NCBI RefSeq assembly: GCF_000023445.1
Contig: NC_012881.1
Coordinates: 129,501-193,500, forward strand
Reading direction: 5' to 3'
DNA: 64,000 bases
DNA from: Maridesulfovibrio salexigens DSM 2638
GTDB taxonomy: Bacteria; Desulfobacterota; Desulfovibrionia; Desulfovibrionales; Desulfovibrionaceae
The notes under the pieces were generated by a model that was not told the origin of the DNA, ran no database searches, and was given only the letters and a program-made list of their open reading frames with translations. Every line of letters begins with the position of its first letter. Position 1 is the first letter of the stretch. The position numbers and the translations under genes are program-made. Below, piece after piece: positions 18,839-26,585 of the stretch.

Positions 18839-19930
18839 ATGGGTTCGAGAATTCTTGTAATCAATCCCGGATCAACATCAACCAAAGTGGCGATCTTCAA
18901 CGAAGGTAAAATATCTTTTGATGCTGAAGTGAGTCATCCCCGTGAAAGAATAGATAAATTTTCCACTGTAATGGAACAGAAAGAGTTTCGCAGTGCTGCT
19001 GTTATGGATCTTATTAAAGATGAACTTGCGAAAGGAACACCGGATATGGTCGTCGGGCGTGGCGGTTTGCTTAAGCCCATCCCCGGTGGACCGTATTCAA
19101 TAAACGATGCGATGATTTCCGATCTGGAAAGCGGTCGTTACGGTGTCCACCCTTGCAACCTAGGTGCAATATTAGCCCGTGAATTTGCGGAATTCTGGGA
19201 AGTTCCCTCCATGATAATGGATCCGGTGGTTACTGATGAAATGGATCCTGTTGCCAAGGTTACCGGACTGCCGGAAATCAAGCGGCGCAGCGTTTTCCAT
19301 GCCTTGAGCCAGCGCGGAGTAGCCCGCAGCGTGGCCGCTGAAATGGGATTGGAGTACGAACAGGCTAAATTCATTGTCGGTCACATGGGCGGTGGTGTTT
19401 CCATCGGTGCCCATAGGTATGGCAAGGTCGTTGATGTAATTAACGCCCTTGACGGTGAAGGGCCATTCAGTCCGGAGCGTTCTGGGACATTGCCAATCCT
19501 TCCCGTCCTCAATCTGGTTGAGTCCGGTCAGTATACTTTCGATGAAATGCGAAAGGTTGTGACTTCCAGATCAGGCGTTTTAGGATTGCTGGGAACTAAT
19601 GATATGCGCGAAGTGCAGGCTCGCATGGAAGAAGGTGACGATGAAGCACGTTTGGTATTGGAAGCACTGGTTTACAATGCATCCAAGTATATCTGTTCTT
19701 TTATCCCGGCTCTTATGAAGGACGACCCGCAAAAGCGCCCCATCGATGCAATTATCTTAACTGGCGGAGTTGCCCGTAGTAAGCTGCTGGTCAAGGCTGT
19801 GGAAGATGTTGTCGGATTCATTGCTCCGGTGAAAGTTGTCACCGGCCTTGAAGAAATGGAAGTGATGGGTCGTGGGGGCTTGGCCGTGCTGCGTGGTGAA
19901 ATGCAGCCGCAGGAGTATCATTCGGATTAA
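18839..19930 (+). CDS. buk: Butyrate kinase (or branched-chain acyl kinase)
   Basis: Catalyses butanoyl phosphate plus ADP to butyrate plus ATP, or the same reaction on isobutyrate-type acids. The 363-residue protein is an ASKHA kinase: phosphate-1 loop INPGSTSTKVA at the N-terminus, the GHMGGGVSIG segment in the middle, and adenosine-binding ILTGGVARS near the C-terminus. Its length and the SHPRERIDKF segment fit butyrate kinase better than acetate kinase. GGAG precedes the ATG. No phosphate butyryltransferase gene is adjacent, unlike clostridial ptb-buk operons, so the acyl phosphate source must be encoded elsewhere. Confidence 0.92.
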   Translation: MGSRILVINPGSTSTKVAIFNEGKISFDAEVSHPRERIDKFSTVMEQKEFRSAAVMDLIKDELAKGTPDMVVGRGGLLKPIPGGPYSINDAMISDLESGRYGVHPCNLGAILAREFAEFWEVPSMIMDPVVTDEMDPVAKVTGLPEIKRRSVFHALSQRGVARSVAAEMGLEYEQAKFIVGHMGGGVSIGAHRYGKVVDVINALDGEGPFSPERSGTLPILPVLNLVESGQYTFDEMRKVVTSRSGVLGLLGTNDMREVQARMEEGDDEARLVLEALVYNASKYICSFIPALMKDDPQKRPIDAIILTGGVARSKLLVKAVEDVVGFIAPVKVVTGLEEMEVMGRGGLAVLRGEMQPQEYHSD

Positions 19931-20030
19931 TTTGACTCATCTTTTTTGATGATTTTTTGGGGGTGATTCAGGTCACCCTCTTGCTTTTTAGCTATTACAA
20001 CCTAATATCTACGGTGAAAGTATAAAAAAC

Positions 20031-20059
20031 TTGCTAAGCAAAGGGCTTGAGCGTAAAAT
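20031..20059 (+). promoter_or_regulatory. Sigma-70-type promoter of nifU
   Basis: TTGCTA (20031-20036) and TAAAAT (20054-20059) are separated by 17 bp, about 137 bp upstream of the nifU start. The predicted transcription start falls on the palindrome that follows. Confidence 0.5.
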
Positions 20060-20063
20060 AAAT

Positions 20064-20080
20064 CATACCAAAATGGTATG
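20064..20080. promoter_or_regulatory. Palindromic operator candidate for the nifU-nifS cluster
   Basis: CATACCA-AAA-TGGTATG is a perfect inverted repeat placed over the expected transcription start of nifU, where a bound repressor would block transcription. An Rrf2-type Fe-S or cysteine regulator is plausible but not shown. Confidence 0.55.
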
Positions 20081-20196
20081 AAATTTTGTTGAATAATAGA
20101 AAGCAGGCCGTTTTTCTTTCGAAAATAACCGGAAGAGGGTATGCTTAAGATATTTCTTATAAACCAGATTCACGCAATAGAGATGCGGAGGATAAT

Positions 20197-21036
20197 ATGT
20201 GGGAATATACTAGTAAGGTTCAAGAGCATTTTCTCAACCCCAAGAATGTCGGGGTAATTGAAGACGCGGATGCAATCGGCGAGGTCGGTTCTCTTTCATG
20301 CGGTGATGCCCTGAGGCTGTTTCTCAAAATTGATGATGAAGAGCGCATCGTGGACGCAAAGTTCCAGACTTTTGGCTGCGCCAGTGCGATTGCTTCCAGC
20401 TCCGTGCTTACCGAACTGATCAAGGGTATGACTCTTGATGAAGCTGCACAGGTCAGCAACAAGGATATTGCCGAGGCCCTTGGCGGACTGCCCAAGGAAA
20501 AGATGCACTGTTCCGTAATGGGCCAGGAGGCACTTGAAGATGCCATTCGCAAGTACCGCGGCCTTGGAGCTGCTCCGGCCCCCGAAGGAGAAATTGTCTG
20601 TAAGTGCTTCGGTGTGACAGATCTTCAGATCATCCGCGCAGTCAAGGAAAACAAGCTGACTACCCTTGAAGAAGTTACCAACTTTACCAAGGCCGGTGGC
20701 GGTTGTGAGGAATGTCATGGACGCATCGAAGAGATCATCACTGAGGTCCTGACCGGTGAAGCTGCCAAGCCTGCTCCGGAACCGGAAAAGCCTGCCAAGC
20801 TGACCAACATTAAGCGTTTCCAGCTGGTGACCAAGGTTATTGATGAAGAAATTCGTCCGGCCCTGAATAAGGACGGCGGTGATATCGAGCTCATCGATAT
20901 TGACGGCCACGAAGTGATCGTTTCCCTGCGCGGTGCCTGTGTAGGATGTCCTTCCAGCGGACGTACTCTTAAGGACTTTGTTGAGCGTCGCCTGAAGGAA
21001 ACCGTTGAACCTGAAATCAGTGTTCGGGAGGCCTAG
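20197..21036 (+). CDS. nifU: NifU-type Fe-S cluster scaffold protein
   Basis: Full three-domain NifU architecture, 279 aa. The N-terminal IscU-like scaffold holds C35, C61 and C105. The central BFD-like [2Fe-2S] domain holds C135, C137, C170 and C173. The C-terminal Nfu domain has the CVGC pair (C238, C241). It assembles Fe-S clusters with sulfur from NifS, whose gene starts 2 bp after its stop. GCGGAGG precedes the ATG. The full-length form is common in anaerobes as the general Fe-S system and does not by itself imply nitrogen fixation; no nif structural genes are nearby. Confidence 0.96.
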   Translation: MWEYTSKVQEHFLNPKNVGVIEDADAIGEVGSLSCGDALRLFLKIDDEERIVDAKFQTFGCASAIASSSVLTELIKGMTLDEAAQVSNKDIAEALGGLPKEKMHCSVMGQEALEDAIRKYRGLGAAPAPEGEIVCKCFGVTDLQIIRAVKENKLTTLEEVTNFTKAGGGCEECHGRIEEIITEVLTGEAAKPAPEPEKPAKLTNIKRFQLVTKVIDEEIRPALNKDGGDIELIDIDGHEVIVSLRGACVGCPSSGRTLKDFVERRLKETVEPEISVREA

Positions 21037-21038
21037 TC

Positions 21039-22229
21039 ATGCCAGCATATCTTGATAACAACGCCACCACTATGGTCGCACCGGAAGTACGCGAAGCAAT
21101 TCTGCCCCTGCTCGCTGACGAGTACGGTAACCCTTCCTCCATGCATCGCCTCGGCGGTCAATCCGGCATGCTTATGGAGCAGGCCCGTCAGAAAATAGCA
21201 GCCGGGTTAAACTGTGACCCCGATGAGATCATTTTTACCTCCTGTGGAACCGAGGGTGATAATACTGCTATCTTTTCCGCCCTCGAAGCACAGCCCGAAA
21301 AGCGTCACATCATTACCACCCGAGTAGAGCATCCGGCGGTACTCAACGTAGCCAAGCATTATGAGCGTAAGGGGTATGATGTTACCTACCTGTCCGTGGA
21401 TTCCAAGGGTAAGTTCGATATGGATCAGTACCGCACTGCTTTCCGTCCCGATACCGCCCTTGTTTCAGTCATGTACGCCAACAACGAGTCTGGTGTGATT
21501 TCGCCCATTAAGGAAATGGCTGAAATCGCTAAAAAGCACGGTGTGCTCTTTCACACTGATGCAGTGCAGGCTGTGGGTAAGATTGCCATTGATCTCCAGA
21601 ATCTGCCCGTGGATTACCTTGTTCTTTCAGGACATAAAATTCATGCCCCCAAGGGGATCGGAGCTCTGTTTGTGCGCAAGAATGCTCCCTTCCGTCCCTT
21701 TATGCTCGGCGGGCATCAGGAGCACGGCAGACGTGGAGGAACCGAGAATCTTCCCGGTATTGTAGGTCTCGGCGTGGCTATGGATCTTGCCGTTAAGCAT
21801 ATCGATGACGAGAACACCCGCGTGCGGGCAATGCGTGATCGCCTTGAAAAAGGCCTAATGGCAGCTATTCCAGACTCCATTATTAATGGTGATCAGGAAA
21901 TGAGACTGCCTAACACCCTGTCTATCGCTTTCAAGTACATTGAAGGCGAGGCTATGCTGCTCATGCTTGATCAGTTCGGCATTGCTGCCAGTTCCGGTTC
22001 GGCTTGTACTTCCGGCTCCCTTGAACCTTCACATGTACTCCGTGCCATGGGTGTGCCGTTTACTTTTGCCCACGGTTCACTCCGTTTTTCCCTGTCCACC
22101 TACAACACTGACGAGGATATAGATCTCGTTCTCAGGGAGCTGCCGCCTATTATCAGCAGACTGCGTGAAATGTCTCCTTTCCGTCGCGGTGATGAAGGAC
22201 TCGATTGGGTAGACGATCACGATCATTAA
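21039..22229 (+). CDS. nifS: Cysteine desulfurase NifS
   Basis: PLP enzyme that removes sulfur from cysteine as a persulfide and hands it to NifU. The PLP lysine K200 lies in LSGHKIHAPKG and the catalytic C323 in SSGSACTSGS, the class I short-loop pattern of NifS/IscS. It has 396 residues, normal length. Its ribosome binding site GGGAGG lies within the last codons of nifU, so the two are translationally coupled. A hairpin follows the stop and may partly separate nifU-nifS from cysK. Confidence 0.96.
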   Translation: MPAYLDNNATTMVAPEVREAILPLLADEYGNPSSMHRLGGQSGMLMEQARQKIAAGLNCDPDEIIFTSCGTEGDNTAIFSALEAQPEKRHIITTRVEHPAVLNVAKHYERKGYDVTYLSVDSKGKFDMDQYRTAFRPDTALVSVMYANNESGVISPIKEMAEIAKKHGVLFHTDAVQAVGKIAIDLQNLPVDYLVLSGHKIHAPKGIGALFVRKNAPFRPFMLGGHQEHGRRGGTENLPGIVGLGVAMDLAVKHIDDENTRVRAMRDRLEKGLMAAIPDSIINGDQEMRLPNTLSIAFKYIEGEAMLLMLDQFGIAASSGSACTSGSLEPSHVLRAMGVPFTFAHGSLRFSLSTYNTDEDIDLVLRELPPIISRLREMSPFRRGDEGLDWVDDHDH

Positions 22230-22237
22230 GAATTAAA

Positions 22238-22270
22238 GGGCGAAATTTTATTTATTGTAAAATTTCGCCC
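22238..22270 (+). terminator. Hairpin between nifS and cysK (weak terminator or attenuator)
   Basis: GGGCGAAATTTTA pairs with the complementary arm ending AAATTTCGCCC. The tail is only moderately T-rich, so read-through into cysK is likely. Confidence 0.6.
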
Positions 22271-22334
22271 ATATTTTGCTTTTTGCATTGAATTGAGGCA
22301 GGAGTTTAGAAAAACAATATCAAGTGGGTTTAAT

Positions 22335-23258
22335 ATGAACATACATGATTCCATGATCTCACTGGTTGGAAATACTCCTCTGGTGAAGTTGAATAAAGTT
22401 ACTGAAGGCTGCGCAGGTCAGGTTGTCGCCAAACTGGAATTTTTCAATCCCTGCTCATCGGTTAAAGACCGTATCGGCGTTTCCATGATTGAGGAAGCTG
22501 AAAAGCGGGGCGCACTTAAGCCGGGCGCAACCGTTGTTGAGCCGACCAGTGGCAATACCGGAATCGGGCTGGCTTTTGTCTGCGCAGTGAAAGGCTACAA
22601 GCTTATTTTGACTATGCCGGAATCCATGAGTCAGGAACGCAAGGATCTGCTTAAAGGTTTCGGTGCAGAGTTGGTGCTGACTCCGGCGGCAAAAGGTATG
22701 ACCGGAGCAGTGAATAAGGCCAAGGAAATTGCAGCCGCAGATCCGGATGCTTTCCTGCCTTTGCAGTTCGATAACCCGGACAACCCGCTGGCGCACCGCA
22801 ATAAAACCGTCAATGAAATCTGGGAAGATACTGACGGCAAAATTGATGTCTTTGTGGCCGGAGTCGGTACCGGAGGTACTCTTACCGGAGTCGGTTCTGA
22901 GCTGAAGAAACGCAATCCGGCAATTAAGGTTATTGCGGTTGAACCTGAAAAATCTCCGGTCCTGTCCGGCGGCGGACCTTCCCCGCACGGCATACAGGGC
23001 ATCGGGGCCGGCTTTGTCCCTGAGGTTTTGCATACTGAGCTTATTGACGAGATCGTCAAGGTTGCGGACGAGGATGCCATTGCCATGTCCCGCAGGCTCA
23101 TTCAGGAAGAAGGAATTTTGTGCGGTATCTCAGCCGGAGCAGCGGCTCATGCGGCTGTAGAGATCGCAAAACGTGAAGAAAACAAGGACAAGCTGGTGGT
23201 CTTTGTCGTTCCCGATACCGGGGAACGTTACTTAAGCACCGCTTTGTTCAAGGACTGA
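22335..23258 (+). CDS. cysK: Cysteine synthase (O-acetylserine sulfhydrylase)
   Basis: Forms cysteine from O-acetylserine and sulfide. K44 in SSVKDRIG binds PLP, TSGNTG (71-76) holds the substrate carboxylate, and GTGGTLTG binds the phosphate. At 307 residues it has normal length. ATG 22335 is chosen because the family starts near [15 protein letters not shown]; an upstream in-frame start at 22293 would add 14 non-homologous residues. The serine acetyltransferase gene follows after 10 bp, and NifS upstream consumes the cysteine, so the cluster joins cysteine synthesis to Fe-S assembly. Confidence 0.95.
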   Translation: MNIHDSMISLVGNTPLVKLNKVTEGCAGQVVAKLEFFNPCSSVKDRIGVSMIEEAEKRGALKPGATVVEPTSGNTGIGLAFVCAVKGYKLILTMPESMSQERKDLLKGFGAELVLTPAAKGMTGAVNKAKEIAAADPDAFLPLQFDNPDNPLAHRNKTVNEIWEDTDGKIDVFVAGVGTGGTLTGVGSELKKRNPAIKVIAVEPEKSPVLSGGGPSPHGIQGIGAGFVPEVLHTELIDEIVKVADEDAIAMSRRLIQEEGILCGISAGAAAHAAVEIAKREENKDKLVVFVVPDTGERYLSTALFKD

Positions 23259-23268
23259 GGTTTAAAAA

Positions 23269-24153
23269 ATGGTTAGTAAGATCGGCGGCTCCGTGCTGAC
23301 GAAGGTTGTGGACGCCTTGTGCGAGGAAGAGTCATATCAGACAGTTTATCACATGCCTGAACATGACCGTCCCATGCCTTCTATTGCTGCACTGGGAGAG
23401 TTTGTGGAAAGGCTGCGGGCGGTTCTGTTTCCCGGTTATTTCGGGGATTCCGAAATCCGTCCCGAAACTATGCGTTACCACATCGGGGGCAACCTTGATG
23501 CGGCTTACCGGATTCTGGAAGAACAGATTCTGCGCGGACATTGTTTTTTCTGCAAGGCCGATGAATTTAACTGTACCAACTGTGAGGCCGATGCCCAGCG
23601 CATCGCCTCAGAGTTTATGATGAAGCTGCCGGAAATTCGCCGCCTGCTGGCGACTGACGTGCAGGCTGCTTATGTGGGTGACCCCGCGTCCAAGAGTCCA
23701 GGGGAGACCATCTTCTGCTACCCCAGTATCATCGCCATGACCCATCACCGTATAGCTCATGAGCTGTACAAGCTGGACGTGGATCTCATTCCGCGCATCA
23801 TCGGCGAGATGGCTCATTCCAAGACCGGGATCGATATTCACCCCGGTGCACAGGTGGGCGAGCATTTCTTCATCGACCACGGAACAGGTACCGTTATCGG
23901 TGAAACCTGCATCATCGGTCGCAATGTCCGTCTCTATCAGGGTGTGACCCTCGGGGCGAAGAGCTTCCCGCAGGATGATTCAGGTAACCTGATCAAAGGA
24001 ATTCCCCGTCATCCCATTGTGGAGGACGATGTCATCGTCTACTCCGGGGCAACCATCCTCGGCCGCGTGACCATCGGCAAAGGCTCGGTTATCGGCGGTA
24101 ACGTCTGGGTGACCAGATCGGTGGATGCCGGTGAAAGGTTGCTGCAAAGATAA
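23269..24153 (+). CDS. cysE: Serine O-acetyltransferase (EpsC/CysE type) with a cysteine-rich insert
   Basis: Makes O-acetylserine from serine and acetyl-CoA for the CysK encoded just upstream. The C-terminal half has the left-handed beta-helix hexapeptide repeats and the catalytic patterns GIDIHPGAQVG, FIDHGTGTVIGET and YQGVTLGA. The N-terminal half is helical. A C92-x2-C95-x6-C102-x2-C105 array sits in the N-terminal domain and looks like a zinc or Fe-S site, which standard CysE proteins lack. It has 294 residues. A strong hairpin follows the stop and ends the cluster. Confidence 0.92.
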   Translation: MVSKIGGSVLTKVVDALCEEESYQTVYHMPEHDRPMPSIAALGEFVERLRAVLFPGYFGDSEIRPETMRYHIGGNLDAAYRILEEQILRGHCFFCKADEFNCTNCEADAQRIASEFMMKLPEIRRLLATDVQAAYVGDPASKSPGETIFCYPSIIAMTHHRIAHELYKLDVDLIPRIIGEMAHSKTGIDIHPGAQVGEHFFIDHGTGTVIGETCIIGRNVRLYQGVTLGAKSFPQDDSGNLIKGIPRHPIVEDDVIVYSGATILGRVTIGKGSVIGGNVWVTRSVDAGERLLQR

Positions 24154-24175
24154 AAATTGGTTTTTTAAGAAATAA

Positions 24176-24207
24176 AATCCCCCAACTGTGGCATCAGTTG
24201 GGGGATT
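24176..24207. terminator. Intrinsic terminator after the cysteine cluster
   Basis: AATCCCCCAACTG pairs with CAGTTGGGGGATT around a 6-nt loop. It lies between convergent genes (serine acetyltransferase and the ParE-like toxin) and may serve both. Confidence 0.8.
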
Positions 24208-24235
24208 CCTGTTTGTTTGCAAGGATTAAATTTTC

Positions 24236-24529
24236 TTAAACAATATCCCAGTCTTTGGGTAATTTCCTGCGGGTGTGAAAAACTCGCAGTATTTCCACAA
24301 CGTCGTTTTTTACACGGTACGGGATGATGTAGGGATATCGATCAAGCACCAATTCTCTGGTTCCCGGAACTCTGCCGGGACGGCCTTTTTGAGGAAAATT
24401 GCCGAGTAAATCGCCTCGGTCTCGTATATGCGAGTATGTTTTCTGGGCTAGGTCTACATCTTCAGTTGCTAAGTATGATGCTTCGGCATCAAGATCTTTT
24501 AACGCACCCCTAAGCCATTTAACGCGCAT
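24236..24529 (-). CDS. ParE/RelE-family toxin
   Basis: A 97-residue basic protein with the ParE/RelE fold pattern: WLRGALKDLDAEASYL at the N-terminus, a middle GRPGRVPGTRELVL strand region, and PYIIPYRVKNDVVEILRVFHTRR at the C-terminus. ParE toxins act on DNA gyrase and RelE toxins cut mRNA at the ribosome; the sequence favours ParE, though the target is not proven. The start lies 11 bp inside the end of the antitoxin gene, typical translational coupling of toxin-antitoxin operons. Confidence 0.92.
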   Translation of the reverse strand: MRVKWLRGALKDLDAEASYLATEDVDLAQKTYSHIRDRGDLLGNFPQKGRPGRVPGTRELVLDRYPYIIPYRVKNDVVEILRVFHTRRKLPKDWDIV

Positions 24530-24764
24530 TTTTCATCCACTTTTGATCCATAGCGTCAAGCTCTGATTCAGTGGCGAAGTCCTCAGCGTCAGCTTCTTTC
24601 AAGGCTTTTTCAATTTCTGTTATCTGCCATGCCTCGCGTGCAACGAATTCTTCCATGGCCTGATTTACCAGATGTGACCTGCTTCTTTTGGTAGCAGTTG
24701 CTAATTTATCTAATTTTACTATTAATTCCGGATTAGTGCGGATTGAAATCTGTTTTGTCGGCAT
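24519..24764 (-). CDS. Ribbon-helix-helix antitoxin
   Basis: An 81-residue acidic protein. The N-terminal strand KQISIRTN and helices up to about residue 45 form a CopG/ParD-like ribbon-helix-helix DNA-binding domain. The acidic C-terminal tail (KEADAEDFATESELDAMD) would bind the toxin. ATG 24764 has GGAGG at good spacing; an in-frame start at 24797 would begin inside the operator palindrome and lacks one. It should repress its own operon through the palindrome at 24777-24797. Confidence 0.92.
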   Translation of the reverse strand: MPTKQISIRTNPELIVKLDKLATATKRSRSHLVNQAMEEFVAREAWQITEIEKALKEADAEDFATESELDAMDQKWMKNAR

Positions 24765-24776
24765 ATGTCCTCCCGA

Positions 24777-24797
24777 TTGGGATACATTGTATCCCAA
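24777..24797. promoter_or_regulatory. Autoregulatory operator of the toxin-antitoxin operon
   Basis: A perfect 21-bp palindrome with arms TTGGGATACA and TGTATCCCAA around one central base. It begins 13 bp upstream of the antitoxin start and contains the predicted -10 box. A second, overlapping inverted repeat (ACATTG/CAATGT) spans 24784-24800. Confidence 0.75.
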
Positions 24798-24814
24798 TGT
24801 AAAATAAGGCTCAA
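24786..24814 (-). promoter_or_regulatory. Sigma-70-type promoter of the toxin-antitoxin operon
   Basis: On the minus strand TTGAGC (24814-24809) is followed after 17 bp by TACAAT (24791-24786). The -10 box is embedded in the 21-bp palindrome, so antitoxin binding would block RNA polymerase directly. Confidence 0.65.
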
Positions 24815-24854
24815 CTTAAATATGGTGTGGTGTTTTCTTTCATGGGTGTGAAAT

Positions 24855-24885
24855 AAAAAAAGCCCGGTTAACCGGGCCTTTTTGC
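24855..24885 (-). terminator. Intrinsic terminator of the caspase gene
   Basis: GCCCGGTTAACCGGGC is self-complementary and, read on the minus strand, is followed by a run of T. The other side is also T-rich on the plus strand. Confidence 0.85.
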
Positions 24886-24892
24886 TTTTTAG

Positions 24893-25798
24893 CTAATTCA
24901 ACAACATATCCATGACTTGCTCATCCTTGCTCTTTTTGGGCTTAGGTCTCGGCTTGGGAGTCGGGGGCGGAGTCTGTTGTTGCTGAGTTGTTGTAGATTG
25001 GCTTGATGCCTGTGATGAAGATGAACCGGAAGAGCCTTTGCCGGAGAAGTAGAAGTCACCGACCAGCGAGGAAGATTCCCACGGAACCTGTTTGCGGCTG
25101 GTGTCCTTTATCACTCCTTGGCGGACTTTCTTGAAGAACTGCTCAATGGTCAGACCCTTGTGGTTCATGTTGTTGAGCATGTGGGTTACATAAGGGCTGT
25201 TGTTGCCGCGACCGTCAAGGGCAGTTTTGCCCGGAGCGGTGGCAAAGGCGATAAATGACCCGGTCGGGGCATCCATCTGGGCCAGACCGTTACGCATGGA
25301 ACGGAAGCTGCGCTTAAAGGGGTTGTTGCGGCAGGCATCGAGGATGACAATGTTCATGCTGTTTCCGGCATCTTCCATTTTCGCCAGCACCTTTCCGGCA
25401 TCAATGGCTTCATACTGTACGTCTGATTGTCCTTGAACGGACATCCCCAGCGGACAGAGGTAGTTGATTCCGTTAACCTGCAATCCGTGTCCTGAAAAAT
25501 AAAACAATCCCACATCATAGCTTTTGAGCTTGCGCCCGAAGTCATCAATGGCTCGGCCCATGGTATTGCGGTCTGCATTTTTGACCACCATGACATCAAA
25601 TCCGGCTTTCTTTAGTGAACGGTTCATGGCGACCACATCATTGACCGGGTTTTTTAGTGCCCCGATTTTGGAGTAGGCCGAGTTTCCGATAAGCAGTGCC
25701 AGCCGTTTCTGGGCAAGGCAGTCACTGGCGGAAAGCAGCATGATCGATATCGCCGCTACAAAGAAAGAGCTCAGCAGCCTGAATGAGAAAGTTTTCAT
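24893..25798 (-). CDS. Exported caspase-like (peptidase C14) protein
   Basis: A 301-residue protein. After a signal peptide (cleavage near ASDCLAQ) the caspase fold begins at KRLALLIGNSAYSKIGALKNPVNDV. The dyad is H104 in FYFSGHGLQ and C156 in VILDACRNNPF, so it should be an active Cys protease outside the cytoplasm, probably cutting after Arg or Lys as metacaspase-like enzymes do (inference). The C-terminal tail is Ser/Gln-rich, then Pro/Lys-rich, as if flexible or surface-bound. If its signal peptidase site were a lipobox (LSASDC), it would be a lipoprotein, but this is weak. It follows the DUF2628 gene by 35 bp and may be cotranscribed with it. Confidence 0.9.
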   Translation of the reverse strand: MKTFSFRLLSSFFVAAISIMLLSASDCLAQKRLALLIGNSAYSKIGALKNPVNDVVAMNRSLKKAGFDVMVVKNADRNTMGRAIDDFGRKLKSYDVGLFYFSGHGLQVNGINYLCPLGMSVQGQSDVQYEAIDAGKVLAKMEDAGNSMNIVILDACRNNPFKRSFRSMRNGLAQMDAPTGSFIAFATAPGKTALDGRGNNSPYVTHMLNNMNHKGLTIEQFFKKVRQGVIKDTSRKQVPWESSSLVGDFYFSGKGSSGSSSSQASSQSTTTQQQQTPPPTPKPRPKPKKSKDEQVMDMLLN

Positions 25799-25833
25799 TG
25801 AGGACCCCCTTCAAATATAAGTGTCTATTCTCC

Positions 25834-26304
25834 TTATACCATAACTTGATGGAAAGAAAAGATGAAGGCACTTCCGAAGAAAAGGGACATAAAGAAAATC
25901 CAGAGCGGTTGCAGGAAAAAGCACAGCAGGCCGACAAATTTTACCCAGCCGTGCACTCCCCCGGTATCGCGCATGATTATTGAAGCTCCTCCAACCGGAG
26001 CGGTGGACTTGATAGCACCGATCTTGGCAGTGGAGTCACGGTAGTAGAAGAAATATGCGCTCATGCCGTAGCCGATCTGGGCAATGAAGTTGCCGAAGGG
26101 CAGAAAGCCGATCAGAAAGGTGACTGCGGCCCAGAAGTACATTTTGCGATATAGGAACCACCAGAACCCGAATAAAAATGCAGGCCAATGCCAAGTTACA
26201 GTGAAGCCGTCATGCAGCTGTTGGAATTTGGCGAAGTTGAAAAGGTATTTACCCGCATTGGGGCCGATGTATTCTTGGTAATCCTGTGAAGTTATCATTT
26301 CCAT
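25834..26304 (-). CDS. DUF2628-family membrane protein
   Basis: A 156-residue protein. The segment WHWPAFLFGFWWFLYRKMYFWA is the DUF2628 hallmark, followed by a second hydrophobic stretch (FLIGFLPFGNFIAQIGYG) with the YRDS turn. A third membrane segment lies near the C-terminus (VKFVGLLCFFLQPLWIFFMSLFF). No function is known for the family. GGAG precedes ATG 26304; a second ATG at 26298 is equally usable. The exported caspase gene lies downstream on the same strand. Confidence 0.8.
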   Translation of the reverse strand: MEMITSQDYQEYIGPNAGKYLFNFAKFQQLHDGFTVTWHWPAFLFGFWWFLYRKMYFWAAVTFLIGFLPFGNFIAQIGYGMSAYFFYYRDSTAKIGAIKSTAPVGGASIIMRDTGGVHGWVKFVGLLCFFLQPLWIFFMSLFFGSAFIFSFHQVMV

Positions 26305-26480
26305 AATGTTTAATCTCCTGAGCCCTTAATGCCGCAGCTTAGACTAATTAGCAACCAGGCAGCTGTTAAAGTGCATGTGCATATACGCATTCTTCCGATC
26401 TTTTTTACTTGCGCATTGCATCCGGTTCTTTCATAGCTGTTTGGTGATTTGGGCGAATGACCGTGTTGCCGCAATGGTTT

Positions 26481-26509
26481 TTGACATTCATATGATAATA
26501 GACTAACGA
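26481..26509 (+). promoter_or_regulatory. Possible hisS promoter (-35 only is convincing)
   Basis: A consensus TTGACA at 26481-26486 lies about 100 bp upstream of hisS. With a 17-bp spacer the -10 would be TAACGA, a poor match. Confidence 0.3.
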
Positions 26510-26585
26510 AATTTGGTTCCACGCTCCGTGCCGGGGGCGGACTACAAATATCAGCATTCCCCGGAAATTCGCAAAGAGAAGAGAG

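Noticed and set aside
20197-22229. Evidence for nitrogen fixation from nifU and nifS
   Set aside because: Many anaerobes use NifU/NifS as the general Fe-S system, and no nifHDK or nifB gene is present here.
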